Source: an uncultured Brachyspira sp.
GTDB taxonomy: Bacteria; Spirochaetota; Brachyspiria; Brachyspirales; Brachyspiraceae
Length of the DNA stretch: 24,966 nt
Direction of reading: 5' to 3'
Assembly (NCBI RefSeq): GCF_934747485.1
Contig: NZ_CAKVGN010000045.1
Coordinates: 1-24,966 of the forward strand
Part shown: positions 8,227-15,157 of the stretch, piece by piece
Layout of the letters: the number at the start of each line of letters is the position of its first letter
Numbering within the stretch: the first letter of the stretch is position 1
Program-made: the position numbers and the translations under genes
Notes under the pieces: generated by a model
Database searches by the model: none
What the model was told of the DNA's origin: nothing
What the model saw: the letters and a program-made list of their open reading frames with translations, nothing else

Positions 8227-9402
8227 TTATAAACTAAAATACCAAGTTATACCTGTAGAAGCATTTAATACAAATTCACTTATGTTTCCTTTATTAAATG
8301 AACCTATTACAGTTGCTCCGCCTGTTTGTATCTCTGTATACCATTCTAATGATTTTGTTGGTTTTAAATATATCTCTCCATATACAAGATATCCAACTGT
8401 ATAGAATAAATCTTTTCTTAATTTTATTAAATCTGAATTATTCTGATTGCTTTTATATATTCTGGATCCTCCTATCATATTGAATGATAAAGAAGGCTCA
8501 AGATATAAGCTAATAGTATCACTGCTTGAAGTAAATCCTACAGGCACTGCAACACTAAATCTATATGGGTCTTCTATTTTATAACCTAATGTTTGAAGCA
8601 AGCCTAAATCATCTGCTACATATCCTCTGTAATCTCTTCCTGTAGAAAATGCTGCTCTGTTGAATGCTGTTATATCAAAATTCTCTCCTGCCCATGTTTT
8701 TCCATTTTCATCTTTTGTTTTTAAAGCCTGGTCATATTGAAGTCTTAATATAGGCTCTATAAGAACATCTTCAGTTTCAACTCTGAAATATATTCTTGTA
8801 GCAATACCAAATGATTTTCTTTTAGCATTTGCATTATTTTTATATTCACCATATTTAGCATATAATCTTATATTACTCATAAATGGTAAATTCATATAAT
8901 ATCTAAGCTCAATAGGAGTAGATATTCCCATTTCTCCGTCTTTTTCTTTAGAACCTATTCCTATACTAACAGGCACATTTATTCTAATATTATCATTAAG
9001 AACTGTTGCTGTTAATATTGGTGTATGAACTTGATATGATGGGTCAGAATAAGCAAATTCATAACCTAAACCAACACCTACCATAGAAGTTTTATAACCT
9101 ATTCCTGCAACTGCTTTTGGTATAAAGAAATACTTTTGAAGTTTTGTACCATTGTTTTGTGAAGTTTCCATATCAGTCATACTATACAAGTTGTTAAATA
9201 TTTTACCTGCTGTAATACTTGTAAGTCCTGCAGCAACGTGAACATTATTGGCCTCTAATTTAAAACCAAGCTTATCGAGACGTGCTCTAAATTGGTTACT
9301 ATGTACTAAAAAATCAATAAAATCATCATAGTTATAATAACCAAAAACATATGAAGTCGAAACAGAAAGCATTAGAAATAGTAAAGCAATGTACTTTTTC
9401 AT
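8227..9402 (-). CDS. Predicted outer-membrane protein, Brachyspira Vsp (variable surface protein)-like
   Basis: A 391-residue protein with a clear signal peptide (1 to about 21, MKKYIALLFL start, cleavage near YVFG). Residues 24-50 (YDDFIDFLVHSNQFRARLDK, then LGF) resemble my memory of the N-terminus of Brachyspira hyodysenteriae Vsp39-type surface proteins. The remainder alternates polar and hydrophobic residues as in a beta-barrel (for example NIRINVPVSIGIGS, PIELRYYMNLPF), and the C-terminus ends with aromatic-rich GITWYFSL. AAGGAG precedes ATG 9402, and a good promoter lies at 9433-9461. It leads a unit with the GH16 lipoprotein and diverges from EIIC-3 with a shared control region. That context suggests a role in passing glucan oligosaccharides across the outer membrane, but this is inference; it could be purely a surface antigen. 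Confidence 0.72.
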   Translation of the reverse strand: MKKYIALLFLMLSVSTSYVFGYYNYDDFIDFLVHSNQFRARLDKLGFKLEANNVHVAAGLTSITAGKIFNNLYSMTDMETSQNNGTKLQKYFFIPKAVAGIGYKTSMVGVGLGYEFAYSDPSYQVHTPILTATVLNDNIRINVPVSIGIGSKEKDGEMGISTPIELRYYMNLPFMSNIRLYAKYGEYKNNANAKRKSFGIATRIYFRVETEDVLIEPILRLQYDQALKTKDENGKTWAGENFDITAFNRAAFSTGRDYRGYVADDLGLLQTLGYKIEDPYRFSVAVPVGFTSSSDTISLYLEPSLSFNMIGGSRIYKSNQNNSDLIKLRKDLFYTVGYLVYGEIYLKPTKSLEWYTEIQTGGATVIGSFNKGNISEFVLNASTGITWYFSL

Positions 9403-9432
9403 ACAAACTCCTTAAATTATATTTACATACTA

Positions 9433-9461
9433 AGTATAAAAAATAAAATTATAAAAATCAA
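9433..9461 (-). promoter_or_regulatory. Sigma70-type promoter of the Vsp-like gene
   Basis: On the minus strand TTGATT (complement of 9456-9461) and TATACT (complement of 9433-9438) are 17 nt apart, about 25 nt from the ATG. The same pair recurs 117 bp upstream (9573-9578 and 9550-9555) in the duplicated unit, giving a possible second promoter. Confidence 0.6.
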
Positions 9462-9466
9462 CAAAA

Positions 9467-9501
9467 CTCATACAAATAAATTACTGCATTAATCTGGTAA
9501 T
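9467..9501. promoter_or_regulatory. Composite operator box, EIIC-3 region copy 1
   Basis: CTCATACAA starts at 9467 and ATTAATCTGGTAAT spans 9488-9501, with the same 21-bp offset as at 4151-4185. A weaker -35-like TTAACT follows 18 bp later at 9520-9525, with TATATT at 9541-9546 (15-nt spacer). Confidence 0.6.
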
Positions 9502-9583
9502 ATTTTTTACAATTCATAATTAACTTTAGTTTTAATATGTTATATTTTCAGTATAGAAAACAAAAACTCAAAAATCAACAAAA

Positions 9584-9618
9584 CTCATACAAATAAACTA
9601 CTACATTAATCTGGTAAT
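9584..9618. promoter_or_regulatory. Composite operator box, EIIC-3 region copy 2
   Basis: CTCATACAA starts at 9584 and ATTAATCTGGTAAT spans 9605-9618. The 14-mer ends 18 bp before TTGACT of the EIIC-3 promoter, exactly the arrangement upstream of EIIC-1. Confidence 0.6.
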
Positions 9619-9636
9619 ATTTTTTCTGCTACTTAA

Positions 9637-9664
9637 TTGACTTTTTGTTTTAATCTATTAGACT
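9637..9664 (+). promoter_or_regulatory. Sigma70-type promoter of EIIC-3
   Basis: TTGACT at 9637-9642 and TAGACT at 9659-9664 are 16 nt apart, with a start of transcription near 9671 and a leader of about 30 nt to ATG 9701. The layout matches that of EIIC-1. Confidence 0.6.
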
Positions 9665-9700
9665 TTAAATAAATAATAAATTTTATTAAGAGGTATTCTT

Positions 9701-11035
9701 ATGAAAGAAAAATTCAATGCTTTTATGGAAAGCAAATTTCTTCCAATAATGTCAAAAATAGCCATGAACAGATATTTAAATGCTATTAAAGACGGTTTTG
9801 TATTTGCAACGCCATTTATTATTATAGGTTCTTTTGTACTATTGTTATTTAATTTACCTTTAAGCGATAAGACTAATTTTATGTATTTCCCTCCTTATGA
9901 AAGTTTTGTACAAGCATTTTCAGGAAATTATATACAAATATTTAATGTTAGTATGGGTATCATGTCATTATTCGTTTCATTTGGTATAGGATACTCTTTA
10001 GCTGGATATTATGGACAAGATCAAATTACAAACGGATTGTTGTCTATGTATGCATTCTTACTATTGTCTGCAAAATCTTTGGCAGTAACAGTAATAGGTG
10101 CTGCTGCTGAGTTATTACATGTGGCAGAAGAAGTTAATGTTGGTGTTTTGGATGCAAGATATTTAGATGCTAAAGGACTCTTTGTTGCTATTATTGCTGC
10201 TTTGTTATCTGTAGAAATAGCAAGATTCTTATCTAAAAGAAAAATAACTATTAAACTTCCAGATTCTGTGCCTCCTGCTATAGCTAAATCTTTTGAAATA
10301 TTAGTTCCTGTAGCTGTAATTTCTTTGTTATTCCAAACTGTAAATATGCTTATACAAAATAACATGAAAATTATGGTACCAGATTTAATTATGAAAATTT
10401 TACAGCCATTATTGAATATGTCAGATGGTTTGATATCTATAATAATTATATTGCTATTAATACACATATTATGGTTCTGCGGTATACATGGTGCTAATGT
10501 TGTTAATGCCGTTTTACAACCGATTGCTCTAACTAATTTGGCTGTTAATCAGGCTGCTCTTGCTGCAGGTGAACATCTGCCAAAAGTTTTATCTGGTGAG
10601 TTTATGAATAGCTTTGTATATATAGGAGGTTCTGGTGCTACTTTAGGTTTATGTATAGCTATGATTATGACTAAAAATGCTCATATGAAATATATCGGTA
10701 AACTTTCTATAGTTCCTGGTTTCTTTAATATTAATGAACCTATGATGTTTGGTGCTCCTATAGTAATGAACCCTATATTTGTTATACCTTTCCTTTTAAC
10801 TCCTATAATTAATGCTACTATAAGCTACATATTCATGAAACTTGATATAATAGGTAAGGTTGTGGCATTGGTGCCTTGGACTACTCCTTCTATATTAGGT
10901 TCTTTCATCTCTACTAATTTAAATGTTGTAGCTCCTATATTAATAGTTGGATTAATTATTTTAGACTACTTTATATATAAACCTTTCCTAAATATGTATT
11001 TAAAAGAATTAGAAAAAGAAGAACAAACAAAATAA
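9701..11035 (+). CDS. PTS cellobiose/lactose-type EIIC permease (EIIC-3)
   Basis: A 444-residue inner-membrane EIIC paralogue very similar to EIIC-1 throughout. Shared blocks include LPDSVPPAIAKSFEIL, FCGIHGAN (His about 263) and FNINEP (Glu about 346), so both sugar-coordinating residues are intact. GAGG lies at 9690-9693, 7 nt before ATG 9701. It diverges from the Vsp-like outer-membrane protein and GH16 unit through the duplicated control region, which suggests that it imports the products of that glucanase. It consists of the IIC domain only, so EIIA, EIIB, EI and HPr must come from elsewhere in the genome. A strong terminator follows directly. Confidence 0.93.
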   Translation: MKEKFNAFMESKFLPIMSKIAMNRYLNAIKDGFVFATPFIIIGSFVLLLFNLPLSDKTNFMYFPPYESFVQAFSGNYIQIFNVSMGIMSLFVSFGIGYSLAGYYGQDQITNGLLSMYAFLLLSAKSLAVTVIGAAAELLHVAEEVNVGVLDARYLDAKGLFVAIIAALLSVEIARFLSKRKITIKLPDSVPPAIAKSFEILVPVAVISLLFQTVNMLIQNNMKIMVPDLIMKILQPLLNMSDGLISIIIILLLIHILWFCGIHGANVVNAVLQPIALTNLAVNQAALAAGEHLPKVLSGEFMNSFVYIGGSGATLGLCIAMIMTKNAHMKYIGKLSIVPGFFNINEPMMFGAPIVMNPIFVIPFLLTPIINATISYIFMKLDIIGKVVALVPWTTPSILGSFISTNLNVVAPILIVGLIILDYFIYKPFLNMYLKELEKEEQTK

Positions 11036-11050
11036 AATCCTTATAATAAA

Positions 11051-11086
11051 AAAGAGACCCTATATTTTTTAGAGTCTCTTTTTTTT
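11051..11086. terminator. Bidirectional terminator between EIIC-3 and rseP
   Basis: AAAGAGAC (11051-11058) pairs with GTCTCTTT (11074-11081) and is followed by a run of eight T on the plus strand (11079-11086). On the minus strand the same stem lies 13 nt after the rseP stop and is followed by T-rich sequence, so it can end both convergent transcripts. Confidence 0.85.
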
Positions 11087-11098
11087 ATATTAAAACCT

Positions 11099-12475
11099 TC
11101 ATTTAAATATTTGTGTGATGTCGTTTATTGTTATAAATATAGCAAGTGTTATTAAAAATGCTGCACCAAAAGCCTGTATTTTTGTAAGCACTTTTCTGTC
11201 TATAGGTCTTCTCATTATAAGCTCTATAAAAGAAAATACTATCATACCACCATCTACAACAGGAAGAGGCAAAAGATTCATTAAAAATAATATTAAACTT
11301 ATAGTAGCAGTGAAAGAAAGTATAGTTCTAATCCTATCAACACTAACAGATATTACCTGAGAAGAAAGCTGTATTATCCTTACAGGTCCTCCTAAATTCT
11401 CTCTTACTGACAGCTTACCAGTAAATAAAAGCTTTAATCCATTTACATAAGAAACAATATATTTACCAGTCTCTTTAAAAGCCTCTGGTATAGATTTTGG
11501 GAAAGAGGTACCATCTATTTTTTCAACTTTTACAGGTGTACTCATAAACTCTATACCCAAACTTCCATAAGTGCCGTTTTTTGATTCTACAGGTTTCGGC
11601 ATGGCCTCTCTTGTTATCTCTTCTCCATCTCTCAAAACAGTGATTGTAATTTTATTTAAAGCATTATCCATTATAAGAGGTCTGAAATCTGCTATATTAT
11701 CTGCGTTTATATTGTTTACAGCTAATATCTTATCTCCAGCTTGAAGTCCGGCCTCCTCAGCAGCAGAATCTCTAACCACATTCTTTATAATTAAATCTCC
11801 GCCAAAATAAAAACCTAATGCCTTCTCTCCGCTTAATGCCTTCAATATTTCTACAGACGGTATAGACACATTTACTGTTTCTATATTTCCGCTTTCTGCA
11901 GATTTTCTATTTAATGTAAAATTAATACTATCTGCATTCTTTTGTATAGCCTCTTCATTTATAAGCTTTAATACATCATTATCATAATTAACTTTAGTTC
12001 CATTTACAGCTGTAATAGTATCTCCGCTTCTCATGCCATATTCATAAGCTAATGTATTTCCAGATTTTGCATGCATATATTTAGCATCTTTAAATACGCT
12101 TATAGTTGGTGAATATAAATCCACTGTAGAAGGTATTGATACTAATATAACAAGAAGTAAAAAAGCAAATAAATAATTAAAAAACGGACCTGCAAAATAT
12201 ACTATAATTCTTTTTAATGGAGACATGCTTATAAAATCATCATCTTCTACTTTTCCATCTTCTGACATCTCTCCCTTAAATTTACAATATCCTCCAAACG
12301 GTATTATTGACAATCTAAAATCTATTCCTTTTATAGTTCTTCTAAATATTATAGGTCCAAACCCTATTGAAAAAGCTTCTGCCTTTATTCCAACAGCTAA
12401 ACCAGCAAGTAAATGCCCCATTTCATGAACAAATACAAGCACACTTAATAATATAATAGCACCTATCCAACTCAA
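11099..12475 (-). CDS. rseP: Site-2 membrane zinc metalloprotease RseP
   Basis: A 458-residue inner-membrane protease that cuts within membrane segments, for example of anti-sigma factors or leftover signal peptides. HEMGH at residues 17-21 holds the zinc ligands and catalytic Glu, and PLPVVDGG near the C-terminus supplies the third ligand (Asp about 408; the usual form is LDGG). Two PDZ-like regions lie between (about 145-210 and 225-310), as in E. coli RseP. The start is TTG at 12475: the strong AGGAGG (complement of 12483-12488) is 7 nt upstream and no ATG is in a better position. In many bacteria the gene sits with dxr, cdsA or uppS, but here it stands alone with its own promoter and terminator. 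Its target is not visible in the window. Confidence 0.93.
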   Translation of the reverse strand: MSWIGAIILLSVLVFVHEMGHLLAGLAVGIKAEAFSIGFGPIIFRRTIKGIDFRLSIIPFGGYCKFKGEMSEDGKVEDDDFISMSPLKRIIVYFAGPFFNYLFAFLLLVILVSIPSTVDLYSPTISVFKDAKYMHAKSGNTLAYEYGMRSGDTITAVNGTKVNYDNDVLKLINEEAIQKNADSINFTLNRKSAESGNIETVNVSIPSVEILKALSGEKALGFYFGGDLIIKNVVRDSAAEEAGLQAGDKILAVNNINADNIADFRPLIMDNALNKITITVLRDGEEITREAMPKPVESKNGTYGSLGIEFMSTPVKVEKIDGTSFPKSIPEAFKETGKYIVSYVNGLKLLFTGKLSVRENLGGPVRIIQLSSQVISVSVDRIRTILSFTATISLILFLMNLLPLPVVDGGMIVFSFIELIMRRPIDRKVLTKIQAFGAAFLITLAIFITINDITQIFK

Positions 12476-12525
12476 TTTTGAGCCTCCTTATTAAATACTA
12501 TCTTTATTGATAATAATTACTAATT

Positions 12526-12554
12526 AGTATATATTATATAATAAAATATTTCAA
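12526..12554 (-). promoter_or_regulatory. Sigma70-type promoter of rseP
   Basis: On the minus strand TTGAAA (complement of 12549-12554) and TATACT (complement of 12526-12531) are separated by 17 nt, giving a leader of about 43 nt before the TTG start. The pair is near consensus. Confidence 0.6.
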
Positions 12555-12676
12555 TACTAATGTTTTAATATTTTTTAAATTTGAAGAATGATATAATATT
12601 TTTAATATATTTCAATAGGAATTATGTAAATTTATTTTTTATATAATTTATATAAATTGATGTTTTTATTAAATAA

Positions 12677-13267
12677 TTATAAATAAACACTTCCCTGACG
12701 AAGCACTTTATTATTAATACAATCATATAAAGTAGAAGGAAGTTTTTTTTCAATAGTTCCGCAATTAACGATAAGATCAACTTTGTCTTTATATAGCTCT
12801 ACAAGTTTATTTCCGTCATATATAACACCATAACCTGTAGGATTAGCTGAAGGTGCCACAAGAGGGGGAGTTAATTGTAAAAGCTTATTCATATAATCAT
12901 CTTTAGGTATTCTAAGAGCAACAGTATCTTTTAAATATAGAAAATCTTTTTTTATGATTTTTTTTAGAGGCATAATAAAAGTAAGTTCGCCCGGTATCTT
13001 TGCTTTTACTGTATCTGGTATATTTCCTTCGCATAATATATCAATAAACTTAGAATCTTTTAAAAGTATAAGCAGAGGTTTTTCTCTTTCTCTCTCTTTT
13101 ATTGAATATATTCTATTAATAGCATCAACATTAAAAGCATCAGCCAACATTCCATAAACAGTATCTGTTGGCGATATAACAACCCCGCCCCTATTTATAA
13201 CTTTAACAGTTTCTTCTATAGCATATTCTACACTATCAGCATTTGTTTTATCAAGTTCAATTACCAT
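12677..13267 (-). CDS. L-threonylcarbamoyladenylate synthase (TsaC/Sua5/YrdC family)
   Basis: A 196-residue cytoplasmic enzyme that makes threonylcarbamoyl-AMP from threonine, bicarbonate and ATP for t6A modification of tRNA position 37. YrdC-fold motifs are present: SPTDTVYGM (32-40), the K-x-R...KP segment KEREREKPLLILL (57-69) and PSANPTG (139-145). Its length fits the short TsaC/YwlC form without the extra Sua5 C-terminal domain. AGGA lies about 8 nt before ATG 13267. It follows the receiver-GGDEF gene by 23 nt on the same strand and is probably co-transcribed with it. I see no clear terminator downstream. Confidence 0.9.
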   Translation of the reverse strand: MVIELDKTNADSVEYAIEETVKVINRGGVVISPTDTVYGMLADAFNVDAINRIYSIKEREREKPLLILLKDSKFIDILCEGNIPDTVKAKIPGELTFIMPLKKIIKKDFLYLKDTVALRIPKDDYMNKLLQLTPPLVAPSANPTGYGVIYDGNKLVELYKDKVDLIVNCGTIEKKLPSTLYDCINNKVLRQGSVYL

Positions 13268-13290
13268 ATTAGTATCCTCATTATCATTGA

Positions 13291-14313
13291 CTATCTTCTA
13301 ATAACAGTAGGGTGAATATATACTTTAGCAAAACCTCTTCTCTTTGCATTATGTAAAGCAAGAAGAGAAGGAGCTATCTCCTTATCAAGATTATCAAAAT
13401 GATAGTTTTCTTTATATGCTGTATATGCTATTCCGGCAGATACAGTATATTTTATAACTATCTCATTATACATTATTTCATTTTTATTTACTAATTCTTT
13501 TATTTGCTCTATCTTCTCTTCATAGAGTCTTATATCCATTCTTTTAAATGCTACTATAAACAAATTAGTATCATATCTGGCTATAAGATCTTCTTCTCTG
13601 CTTGCATTAGTTAATACTTTAGAAAATTGCAATATTATTTCTTCTCCGGCCATTATACCGAATTCTTCTATTATATTATCTATGCCGTCTATAGAAAAAG
13701 AAGCTAATATTATAGTCTCCTGATGTCTTACGGTTTCTGCTAACAATCTTTTAAATTGAACTAAAAATTCTTTCTTATTATAAAAACCTGTTTCTAAATC
13801 AATATTTAATATTTCTTCGTATTTCTTTTGCGATTCTTTATAAGACTGATAATTTTTGTTTGAAGTTTCAGTCATATTATTCAGAGCATTTTGAAGATAA
13901 TCTATTTGTTTCAGATTTTTTTGATATTCTATATACATTCTCTTTTCTTTCATTGCATTATGCACATTAACTATAAACTCCATTTCATCGAAAGGAGTAA
14001 ATAAAAGCCCATCAATGTCTAAAGATATAGCCTCTTCTATAAACTCTATTTTTTTATACGGCGTACTTAATAATATAACAGGTATACCCTTAGTATTTTC
14101 TTGATTTTTAAAAGTGTCCAAAAGCTGAAGCCCTTGAGAATCACCTATATCAGCATCGATTATTATTAAATCAAGCGATGTTTCATTAGATATACTGATG
14201 GCTTGAGAACGGGACTTTGTTGATATTGGGTTATAATGTCTTTCTTTTAATATATCAACTATTTTTTCTAATAGTTCTGCTCTATGTTCTATGACTAAAA
14301 TGTTTTCATTCAT
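13291..14313 (-). CDS. Degenerate receiver-GGDEF signalling protein
   Basis: A 340-residue cytoplasmic protein. Residues 1-120 form a receiver domain with the phospho-acceptor Asp53 (DLIIIDAD), but the acidic pair is changed to Glu9-His10 and the conserved Lys of the K-P motif is Thr106 (LLFTPF). Residues 120-170 look like a coiled coil, and 170-335 form a GGDEF domain. The GGDEF motif reads DTNLF (248-252), lacking the catalytic glycines and acidic residues, so cyclic-di-GMP synthesis is not expected. The inhibitory-site motif RxxD is intact five residues upstream (REED, 239-242), so it could bind cyclic-di-GMP as an effector. Start ATG 14313 has only a weak ribosome-binding site. It sits 23 nt upstream of the tsaC-type gene. 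Its output is unknown. Confidence 0.82.
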   Translation of the reverse strand: MNENILVIEHRAELLEKIVDILKERHYNPISTKSRSQAISISNETSLDLIIIDADIGDSQGLQLLDTFKNQENTKGIPVILLSTPYKKIEFIEEAISLDIDGLLFTPFDEMEFIVNVHNAMKEKRMYIEYQKNLKQIDYLQNALNNMTETSNKNYQSYKESQKKYEEILNIDLETGFYNKKEFLVQFKRLLAETVRHQETIILASFSIDGIDNIIEEFGIMAGEEIILQFSKVLTNASREEDLIARYDTNLFIVAFKRMDIRLYEEKIEQIKELVNKNEIMYNEIVIKYTVSAGIAYTAYKENYHFDNLDKEIAPSLLALHNAKRRGFAKVYIHPTVIRR

Positions 14314-14442
14314 AAATATAATACTTTACTAATTTTATATGTATATGATTTAATATCGTAAATAAAACAAAATATATTAAATAAAAATATTGAAATTATA
14401 TGTTTAAAATGTAATATATAATTTATAAAAAAAATATGAATA

Positions 14443-14470
14443 TTGATTTTTTTATAAATTATCCGATAAT
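14443..14470 (+). promoter_or_regulatory. Possible promoter of the OmpA-like lipoprotein gene
   Basis: TTGATT at 14443-14448 and GATAAT at 14465-14470 are 16 nt apart, about 43 nt before ATG 14513. The match is moderate and the surrounding DNA is very AT-rich. Confidence 0.4.
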
Positions 14471-14512
14471 GAGATAGATTTTAAATAAATAAAAAATAAA
14501 AATTAGTTGTAA

Positions 14513-15157
14513 ATGAGAGTTTTTATATTATTATCTTTATTAATTCTTATAGGCTGCCAAAGTGCCGTTATTATATCAAACAATTCTGATGATAAAAATT
14601 TAAATAATATAAACAATGCAAATTATACAAACAATAATGTAAAATATACAAACATTACAAATGATGCAATATCTAATGATTCTCAAAATAATGTTTATTA
14701 TGTGCAAAACACTCAAAGAGGAAAAGTTTTAATATTAAAAGAACCTATATTTTTTGATTCTAACAGCAGTATTGTAAATACAAATAAATATGCAGAAACT
14801 TTAGATTATTTATCTTTAATATTAAAATATACAAATGTTCTTAATATATATATAGAAGGTCATATTGATTCTAGCGAAGTTAGATATATGAATAAAAACA
14901 CTATATATAATTTAAGCCCTACAAATAATATATTATATTTATATGATAGATATAATAATGAATTTGACTTATCATATTTGCGTTCATTGGCAGTAGAAGA
15001 TTTATTGATAAACGATAATGATAAACTTAAATCTATAGGTCTTCAAAATTTAATAGATTATGGAGATGCACAAAAAAACAGAAGGGTAGAATTTGTTATA
15101 ATAGAAAACTCTAATGATATGTATGTTTACACTAATTATCTATATAATTTATATTAA
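14513..15157 (+). CDS. Lipoprotein with diverged OmpA-C-like domain
   Basis: A 214-residue protein with a strong lipoprotein signal (ILIGC, Cys15), an Asn-rich linker (about 22-60) and a C-terminal domain resembling the OmpA peptidoglycan-binding fold. Matching segments are PIFFDSNSS (78-86), IEGHID (114-119), DLSYLRSLAVEDLL (152-165) and NRRVEFVI (189-196). The usual short link between the TD-like turn and the LSxxRA helix is expanded by about 30 residues (120-150), and the classic Asp/Arg pair is only partly recognisable. It may anchor the outer membrane to the cell wall, as Pal does, but this is uncertain. No clear Shine-Dalgarno precedes ATG 14513; the signal peptide supports this start. 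Its stop overlaps the stop of the convergent epimerase gene. Confidence 0.7.
   Translation: MRVFILLSLLILIGCQSAVIISNNSDDKNLNNINNANYTNNNVKYTNITNDAISNDSQNNVYYVQNTQRGKVLILKEPIFFDSNSSIVNTNKYAETLDYLSLILKYTNVLNIYIEGHIDSSEVRYMNKNTIYNLSPTNNILYLYDRYNNEFDLSYLRSLAVEDLLINDNDKLKSIGLQNLIDYGDAQKNRRVEFVIIENSNDMYVYTNYLYNLY

Larger units (their letters stand above)
9433..9664. repeat. Tandem duplication of a 117-bp regulatory unit
   Basis: Copy 1 begins with AGTATA at 9433 and copy 2 with AGTATA at 9550. AATCAACAAAACTCATACAA and ATTAATCTGGTAATATTTTT are identical in both copies, and every landmark is shifted by exactly 117 bp. Between the landmarks the copies have diverged (for example TTAACT against TTGACT), so the duplication is not recent or is under uneven constraint. 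Confidence 0.8.
9403..9700. promoter_or_regulatory. Divergent control region between the Vsp-like gene and EIIC-3
   Basis: This 298-bp gene-free stretch consists largely of two tandem copies of one divergent promoter/operator unit, offset by 117 bp. Each copy has AGTATA and AATCAA (a minus-strand promoter), the CTCATACAA part, the 14-mer ATTAATCTGGTAAT and a plus-strand -35-like hexamer. The individual elements are listed separately. Confidence 0.7.
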
